A stretch of DNA of 64,000 bases, from NCBI RefSeq assembly GCF_003429095.1, contig NZ_QVTE01000035.1, forward strand, positions 1-64,000, in the 5' to 3' direction. This document shows positions 59,215 through 64,000 of this stretch, one piece after another. Under the pieces are notes generated by a model. The model was not told the DNA's origin. It saw nothing but the letters and a program-made list of their open reading frames with translations, and did no database searches. Source of the DNA: Peribacillus saganii. GTDB taxonomy: Bacteria > Bacillota > Bacilli > Bacillales > DSM-1321. The number at the start of each line of letters is the position of its first letter. Within the stretch, counting starts at the first letter, position 1. The translations under genes and the position numbers were made by a program.

Positions 59215-60366
59215 ATGCGTGAAGTGGTTATTGTAGAGGGAATAAGGACCCCTGTTGGAAGAAGAAACGGTGTTTTGAAGGATATTCGGCCTGATGATTT
59301 GGCGGCAGAGGTGCTAAGAGAGCTAGTTAATAAAACAGGAATCGAGCCTGTGCTTATTGATGATGTAATTTTAGGATGTGTCAGCCAGTCTGGCGAACAG
59401 GCTGGGGATATTGCAAGAGTGTCAGCTTTGATAGCCGGGTATCCGATCGAAGTCCCAGGTACGACAATTGACAGGCAGTGCGGTTCAAGCCAGCAGGCTG
59501 TACATTTTGCCGCCCAGGCAATTTTGGCTGGGGATATGGATGTTGTGGTGGCAGGCGGTGTTGAAAGCATGACGCGGGTGCCAATTGCCTCCAACTATCA
59601 GGGAGCAGGATTGAGTGAGAAATTAAAGAGCAAGTATGAAATGATCCATCAGGGTATATCAGCGGAACGGATTGCCGAGAAATATGGAATAACACGTGAG
59701 GAATGTGACAGGTTTGCACTTGAAAGCCATCAAAAAGCGCTTAATGCTCAAGCTGAAGGATATTTTAAAAGAGAAATCATACATATAAAAGTTACGGGAG
59801 AGGACGGAAACGATTTTGTAGTAGCACAAGATTCCGGACCAAGGAAAGGTACCTCATTAGCAGCTCTGGCTGGATTAAAGTCGGCTTTTAAGGAAGGCGG
59901 CATCATATCGGCAGGTAATTCAAGCCAGATTAGTGATGGTGCTGCAGCATTGCTGCTTATGGAGCGAAGCAAAGCAGAAGAGCTTGGGTTAAAGCCCAGG
60001 TTCCGGGTGCATACAAGGGTCGTGGTTGGCTCTGACCCGACGTTAATGCTGACCGGCCCTATTCCTGCCACTAAGAAAGCGCTTGAAAAATCAGGGCTGA
60101 CAATTGATGAGATTGATATATTTGAAGTGAATGAGGCGTTTGCACCTGTAGCGCTTGCCTGGCTTAAAGAAACAGGTGCCGCTCCTGAGAAGCTTAATCC
60201 AAATGGAGGAGCAATTGCCCTTGGCCATCCGCTGGGCGGCAGCGGTGCTCGGCTGATGGTCACCATGATGCATGAATTAGAGCGTACCGGCGGACGATAT
60301 GGCCTGCAAACGATGTGCGAGGGACATGGAATGGCAAATGCAACCATCCTTGAACGCCTAGGATAG
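59215..60366 (+). CDS. Acetyl-CoA acyltransferase (thiolase)
   Basis: A 383-aa degradative-type thiolase that cleaves 3-ketoacyl-CoA. Cys89 (DRQCGSSQQA) is the acyl-accepting nucleophile, NEAFAPVALAW carries the second active-site part, GHPLGGSGARL the His, and the C-terminal Cys appears in CEGHGMANATI, a variant of the usual CIGGGMG. Starts 14 nt after the acyl-CoA dehydrogenase, with GAAAGGGCG upstream, so it is the third gene of the operon. Confidence 0.93.
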   Translation: MREVVIVEGIRTPVGRRNGVLKDIRPDDLAAEVLRELVNKTGIEPVLIDDVILGCVSQSGEQAGDIARVSALIAGYPIEVPGTTIDRQCGSSQQAVHFAAQAILAGDMDVVVAGGVESMTRVPIASNYQGAGLSEKLKSKYEMIHQGISAERIAEKYGITREECDRFALESHQKALNAQAEGYFKREIIHIKVTGEDGNDFVVAQDSGPRKGTSLAALAGLKSAFKEGGIISAGNSSQISDGAAALLLMERSKAEELGLKPRFRVHTRVVVGSDPTLMLTGPIPATKKALEKSGLTIDEIDIFEVNEAFAPVALAWLKETGAAPEKLNPNGGAIALGHPLGGSGARLMVTMMHELERTGGRYGLQTMCEGHGMANATILERLG

Positions 60367-60544
60367 AACTAGTTACCGTTTGACCGCATCCTTTATAAGA
60401 ACTTATAAATCGTGTTAATCTAATAGAGTGCAGACCGATAATATGTATATAAGAGCCACTAATCTTCCATTATGAAAGGTGGCTGCAACGGCTATTTTCC
60501 TATTAAAACAACACGATTTAGCCATCTTAAAGGAGACACGCGGA

Positions 60545-60733
60545 ATGAATAAATCTTATCGAATTAGCTGGAACGCCCAGGTCGAGGATGAATCGGTTCT
60601 GGAAGGAAGAAGCCTGGTGCTAGGAGAAAGCCCTGAGGATGCAGCAAGGAAGCTGGTCGAATCGAAGTCTCAGGAGTATAGGGTTAAACCTCGGCTCATT
60701 TATATAGAATCAATCATGGAAATCCAAGCATAA
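60545..60733 (+). CDS. Small hypothetical protein, 62 aa
   Basis: A 62-aa soluble protein (begins MNKSYRISWNAQVEDES, contains GESPEDAARKLVESKSQEYRV). ATG 60545 follows AAAGGAGAC; the frame is open upstream to 60479 without a ribosome binding site. The alternation of strand and helix suggests a small alpha/beta fold. No family recognised. It lies after the thiolase and has its own terminator. Confidence 0.6.
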   Translation: MNKSYRISWNAQVEDESVLEGRSLVLGESPEDAARKLVESKSQEYRVKPRLIYIESIMEIQA

Positions 60734-60786
60734 AGTTTACCCATAATATTAGAGAAAAGGCACCGAGTCATTAATTTTAGATAATA

Positions 60787-60827
60787 GGATAGTTAGCGCT
60801 TTATGAGGGCTGATTATCCTTTTTTAG
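60787..60827 (+). terminator. Terminator of the 62-aa gene
   Basis: GGATAGTTAGC and GCTGATTATCC pair (with mismatches) and end in T6. Confidence 0.65.
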
Positions 60828-61230
60828 ATTACATATCTATCGAATTTAATGATGGTTGATAGAAAGGTTGAAGGGAACGTTCTTAAATATAAGAATCAGC
60901 TTTCTTTTGTCGTTTGGCTAAAAATATTTATATTGGAGTGCAAAAGTGCAATGAATTTTACACCTTAAATCGAACATCGTCCTATTCAGACAGTCGGATT
61001 AAGTTGTGAATTGCGGAAAGAGATGAAGTGGAACTGATACTGGGGAAATTTTACGGATTGACAGAAGCAGAAGAGGATATAGGGTTAGGTAAAGAAGGGC
61101 TGCACAAATTTTGGCCGCAATAAAAAACCAAACAGAAAACAGTAAAGATTTACGAAGCCCATCAACATATTACTGGACAATAATTTCATACCTGTAATGG
61201 ACCACTAATTTATCTATCCCGAGAAAAACA
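60828..61230. other. Gene-free interval with possible gene remnant
   Basis: No intact gene. A 36-codon fragment at 61013-61123 (AERDEVELILGKFYGLTEAEEDIG..KFWPQ, then stop) reads like the C-terminal end of a larger protein; upstream in that frame a stop follows at once. Confidence 0.4.
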
Positions 61231-61257
61231 AAAACCCGTTTATTGGCGGGTTTTTAA
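61230..61257. terminator. Terminator hairpin
   Basis: AAAACCCG..CGGGTTTTT, T-runs on both strands; placed to stop transcripts from the left or, more distantly, the minus-strand gene at 61376. Confidence 0.65.
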
Positions 61258-61375
61258 CGTTTAGAGCAACTTTTAACTTTCACTCCATTTTATCGGTTCG
61301 ACAAGATAGGCCATCCATATTCCAATCGCAATCCGTTTTCATAAAACTACTTAGTAGATTCTCTAGTCATTCATT

Positions 61376-61567
61376 TTAGCAATTAGTCTCTATTTTCTGT
61401 ATACCCGAAAATAGAATCGGGAATATCCGTTGGTTTTCGTCCTGTATGGATAAGGTCTGTTCCTGTAAATTCAATTTATAAATCCGTCCAGTACATGTTT
61501 CCAATAAACCTTTTTTATAATATTTAACGGTTACTACCGTTTTATTTGCCAGTTCTTTAAGTATCAT
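61376..61567 (-). CDS. Small YolD-like protein
   Basis: A 63-aa basic/beta-rich protein (VVTVKYYKKGLLETCTGRIYKL..QTLSIQDENQRIFPILFSGIQKIE). The pattern of strand, TGRIYKLNLQEQTLSI and a final FxxIxxIE is similar to the C-terminal half of YolD-like proteins, which pair with Y-family DNA polymerases; no polymerase gene is adjacent. GAAGGGA precedes the ATG. Assignment is tentative. Confidence 0.5.
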   Translation of the reverse strand: MILKELANKTVVTVKYYKKGLLETCTGRIYKLNLQEQTLSIQDENQRIFPILFSGIQKIETNC

Positions 61568-61645
61568 GGTTCTTGATTCCCTTCACTAGTTGTATAAAAG
61601 TATGTCGTAAAAAAATACCGTTTAGTCAAGTATACTAGTAAAGTC

Positions 61646-61659
61646 AGTAAACGCTTACA
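61646..61659. promoter_or_regulatory. cre-like palindrome
   Basis: AGTAAACGCTTACA matches the cre consensus except for its first base and is close to palindromic (GTAAACGCTTAC). It lies 79 nt upstream of the YolD-like gene and 330 nt upstream of the LysE gene. Confidence 0.5.
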
Positions 61660-61991
61660 TAATTTTTGAACATTTTATGAAGTTTTCAAATTTTCTTCTC
61701 CATTAATAGTTTGATATTGCACTTTGCGTACCAATCGTCCATTCTCCATTCAGAATTCCCTTTAAATATTCTTCGATTTGTATTTGTAAAGGAAGGGGTT
61801 AACAGATTTGAACCCAATCTAATATTTTTACACTATTTTCTTCCTATAGATCCTTATTATAAGATAACATGGATGTTGCATACACCATTAGTGGATGGTT
61901 TGGTTGGTTGTGTCACCACCCATTTGGATGGAGATTTTTCTATATGTAATTATTAAAATAGAAAGATGAATAAGTAGTGGGGGAAGTTTAA

Positions 61992-62603
61992 ATGACAGAT
62001 ATTATAATGCATGCTGGATTGTTGGCATTTGGCTTAATCTTGCCTTTAGGAGCTCAAAATGTCTTTGTTTTTCAACAGGGTGCTTCCCAGCCGAGTTACT
62101 GGAGGGCTTTGCCTGTTATCATAACAGCCGGGATTTGTGATACTTTACTGATTAGCCTTGCGGTTATGGGCATATCAGTCCTAGTGCTGTCAAACGAATG
62201 GTTCGAGCTGGCGCTAATGAGTCTAGGAGTAGTCTTTTTGATATACATGGGGTGGATGAGCTGGAAAAGTCGCCCTGACAGTATGGATGACCAAAATGAA
62301 GCATTTCCCTTAAAAAAGCAGGTTATTCTCGCGGCTTCACTCTCGATATTAAATCCGCATGCTATCCTCGATACAATTGGAGTAATAGGAACAAGCTCAT
62401 TACAGTATTCTGGTACCGAAAAAATTATATTCAGTGCCACCTGCATAATAATATCCTGGGTATGGTTTGCAGCTTTAGCATTGGCCGGAAGATTATTCGG
62501 CCGGATTGACTCATCAGGGGAGTTAATGCAGCTGTTGAATAAGATCTCTGCCTTGATAATGTGGGGTATTGCCATATATCTAAGTAAATCAATCTTTTTT
62601 TGA
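61992..62603 (+). CDS. LysE/ArgO-type amino acid exporter
   Basis: A 203-aa, six-helix exporter. PLGAQNVFVFQQGA near the N-terminus and LNPHAILDTIGVIG in the middle are the LysE/ArgO signatures, so basic amino acids (Lys, Arg) are the most likely substrates. GTGGGGGAAG precedes the ATG. It is a single gene; the usual LysG/ArgP activator is not adjacent. Confidence 0.9.
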   Translation: MTDIIMHAGLLAFGLILPLGAQNVFVFQQGASQPSYWRALPVIITAGICDTLLISLAVMGISVLVLSNEWFELALMSLGVVFLIYMGWMSWKSRPDSMDDQNEAFPLKKQVILAASLSILNPHAILDTIGVIGTSSLQYSGTEKIIFSATCIIISWVWFAALALAGRLFGRIDSSGELMQLLNKISALIMWGIAIYLSKSIFF

Positions 62604-62702
62604 ATTTCTGAGATAAATTTCGAAGGGTAATTTTGATATTATGCTGGCAGGGAGGTGAAGGAACTCCTATTTTATAACGTATAATCTTTTTAACAAGCAT
62701 AG

Positions 62703-63044
62703 ATGTCTAGCTCAAGCGCTCAGCAGCCTTTTTCCGTAGAAAAATAAAGCCCCGGAGCATAGGACGTGCTAGTGCCGACGTCGCCACAGGACGTGGCGAT
62801 GTTAGTCGGCCTCGAGGCCATAAGCCAATCACTTCGGAAGGCAAAAAGCGCCTGTTTTATGCTTGCCGGGAGCCCGCATAACCTGGGTCAGAACGGCATT
62901 GCCATAGGATAAGGAATACCTCGGGAGCGATACATTGCACGAAACAAAGCGACAGCTTGTGAGGATGTGGAGGTCTTAGCCGTTCTTCCGCTTTCAGGAT
63001 GGCTGGCGTTACCGTTCCTCTAGCAGAGCGCTTGTGCTTTTCTT
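62703..63044. repeat. Interspersed repeat family I, long copy D
   Basis: The longest copy (about 340 nt). Starts TGTCTAGCTCAAGCGCT and ends AGAGCGCTTGTGCTTTTCTT. Contains GAAAAATAAAGCCCC, GCCGACGTCGCCACAGGACGTGGCGATGTTAGTCGGC (hairpin CGCCAC/GTGGCG inside GCCGAC/GTCGGC), GGGTCAGAACGG, GAAACAAAGCGACAGC and CCGTTCTTCC. It appears to be assembled from the modules seen separately in copies A, B, C and E. Confidence 0.7.
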
Positions 63045-63073
63045 TGCAGTTAGGGGAGTTTTCTTACCTATAG

Positions 63074-63234
63074 ATATCCACAGCGGTAAAGCCTGATAAT
63101 TGAACAATCCACCGATTTATACACATTATCCACAGGGTTGCCTGCTTAATAGTGTGGATAAATCAGTGTTCCAGACATCTGATGAAACAATAAGTTCAAA
63201 GGTTTGTGCACATTATCCACAAAGTTGTGGATAA
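63074..63234. promoter_or_regulatory. DnaA-box cluster
   Basis: Five perfect TTATNCACA boxes: TTATACACA 63117-63125 (+), TTATCCACA 63126-63134 (+, directly abutting), TGTGGATAA 63153-63161 (-), TTATCCACA 63213-63221 (+), TGTGGATAA 63226-63234 (-, forming a palindrome with the previous one), plus ATATCCACA at 63074-63082 with one mismatch. There is no dnaA or dnaN gene and no AT-rich unwinding element of the oriC type in view, so this is a cluster away from oriC. Confidence 0.8.
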
Positions 63235-63318
63235 TTAATCATATGCAATAAAGCATTCTGGAAACTAAATTTCATTAAATAAGAAGGATGAAAAATGGTT
63301 TGTGAAAGCTTTGTGAAA

Positions 63319-63335
63319 TTGGCTGCAGCAGCCAA
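63319..63335. promoter_or_regulatory. 17-bp palindrome upstream of doxX
   Basis: TTGGCTGC-A-GCAGCCAA, perfect 8-bp arms. It follows two TTTGTGAAA half-sites (about 63299-63319). Role unknown; a short hairpin in RNA or an operator. Confidence 0.45.
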
Positions 63336-63418
63336 TAAATGAGAGTATATTATAAGTGTAGAAAAAAAGTGAGGATTTTTACAAGAATAGATTTTATTGA
63401 AAAATTTTTTAGAAGCAT

Positions 63419-63436
63419 TTGTGAACTATTTCACAA
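63419..63436. promoter_or_regulatory. Rex-type operator upstream of doxX
   Basis: TTGTGAACTATTTCACAA fits the Rex consensus TTGTGAA-N4-TTCACAA at every position. It lies 20 nt before the doxX start. Rex represses at low NADH/NAD+ ratio, so this gene is predicted to respond to redox state. Confidence 0.72.
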
Positions 63437-63455
63437 AACTTAGAGATGACCTAAA

Positions 63456-63962
63456 ATGAATTTAACATGGAAAAATGGTCCAATTATTGGTATCTTATGG
63501 GCAATTCTTAGAATGTGGCTTGGTGTACAATGGCTTGAGGCAGGATTGCATAAGCTGACAGGCGGTTTCGATGCGGGCGGTTTCATGAAGGGAGCGATCG
63601 CCAGTGCAGGCGGTGAACATCCGGCAGTGCAAGGATGGTATGCAGCATTCCTTCACAGTGTAGCTCTACCAAATGCAGACGTGTTCAGCTTCAAGGTAGC
63701 CTGGGGCGAAGTACTCGTTGGACTAGGACTAATCCTAGGGGCAGCAACCATAACGGCGCTTATTGCAGGAGCGTTCAAGGACATGAAATTCTTATTGGCT
63801 GGAACGACAAGCATAAACCCGATCCTATATACAATAGCAATTATCCTCTTATTCGCAGGAGCAGGGGCTTACTATTACGGAGTTGACAGATTCGGAATTC
63901 GTTACATCAAAGACCGAGACGGAAAAGGGATCGCAAATAAACATGCAATGGTTCACTTATAA
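63456..63962 (+). CDS. DoxX-family membrane protein
   Basis: A 168-aa protein with four hydrophobic segments of the DoxX/TQO type (WLGVQWLEAGLHKLTGGFDAGGFMKGAI at about 21-48). The archaeal members are the large subunit of thiosulfate:quinone oxidoreductase; bacterial ones are linked to redox and thiol stress. The ribosome binding site is weak (GAGATGA). It follows a Rex-type operator. A hairpin (GGGAGA/TCTCCC) begins at 63983 at the window end. Confidence 0.85.
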   Translation: MNLTWKNGPIIGILWAILRMWLGVQWLEAGLHKLTGGFDAGGFMKGAIASAGGEHPAVQGWYAAFLHSVALPNADVFSFKVAWGEVLVGLGLILGAATITALIAGAFKDMKFLLAGTTSINPILYTIAIILLFAGAGAYYYGVDRFGIRYIKDRDGKGIANKHAMVHL

Positions 63963-63982
63963 ACAAACACATAAGGAATCCA

Positions 63983-64000
63983 GGGAGAGATTTTTCTCCC
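63983..64000 (+). terminator. Probable doxX terminator, cut by window end
   Basis: GGGAGA-GATTTT-TCTCCC starts 20 nt after the stop codon; the T-tail would lie outside the window. Confidence 0.5.

Noticed and set aside
61711..61956. 81-codon frame before the LysE gene
   Set aside because: No good start or ribosome binding site, and the segment reads as AT-rich non-coding DNA. A degraded gene cannot be excluded.
63074..63234. Chromosomal replication origin (oriC)
   Set aside because: DnaA boxes are present, but dnaA, dnaN, rpmH and a typical AT-rich unwinding region are all missing, so I call it a DnaA-box cluster only.

Overview
The window comes from a low-GC Gram-positive bacterium of the family Bacillaceae. 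The evidence is strong AGGAGG-type ribosome binding sites with frequent TTG/GTG starts, a menaquinol oxidase operon (qoxABCD), endospore-type genes (pdaA) and a long stretch that is colinear, from memory, with the yfk-yfj region of Bacillus subtilis. No rRNA, tRNA, CRISPR array, prophage or intact insertion sequence was seen. The species is not identified.

Region 1 (1-23,000) is chromosomal backbone. It holds an MFS exporter, yfkM behind a textbook sigma-B promoter, a methionine aminopeptidase, moeA-mobB, an HD-GYP protein, yfkK, yfkI-yfkH (second sigma-B-like promoter), a P1B-4 metal ATPase, yfkF, chaA, a YczE-like membrane protein, yfkD, yfkAB, yfjT, a class I fumarase, pdaA, a wrecked DNA-glycosylase gene (yfjP/alkA remnant) and the 23S rRNA uracil methyltransferase yfjO/rlmD. 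Region 2 (22,400-32,400) has a DUF1456 protein, a STAS protein, an AraC-type response regulator whose phospho-acceptor Asp is Glu, the hutU-hutI-hutG histidine-degradation genes behind a cre-like site, and a fluoride riboswitch driving two crcB/fluC genes. Region 3 (30,900-45,030) is transport and 2-hydroxyacid oxidation: an amidase with a DctP-type TRAP binding protein, two APC permeases, then a TAXI-TRAP transporter, GntR regulator, LhgO, GlcD and GlcF, which look like one catabolic unit.

Region 4 (45,200-50,700) has an SPL-like radical SAM protein, xpaC-telA behind a sigma-W-type promoter, and a yybP-ykoY (Mn2+) riboswitch that lies unexpectedly ahead of a small protein-kinase-like gene, followed by a lipoprotein and an excisionase-type HTH protein. 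Region 5 (50,700-64,000) has qoxABCD with tandem Rex-like leader repeats, mtnA, a three-gene beta-oxidation operon (SDR, acyl-CoA dehydrogenase, thiolase), small proteins, a LysE/ArgO exporter, a cluster of five perfect DnaA boxes, and a DoxX gene with a perfect Rex-type operator.

The intergenic regions carry two families of interspersed repeats (five loci of a 100-350 bp mosaic hairpin element, two loci of a shorter 'GAGGAGGCTCCCG' element). The signals most worth following are the DnaA-box cluster, the Mn2+ riboswitch without its usual gene, the redox-type operators, the possible ATT start of hutI, and an uncharacterised structured leader upstream of chaA.
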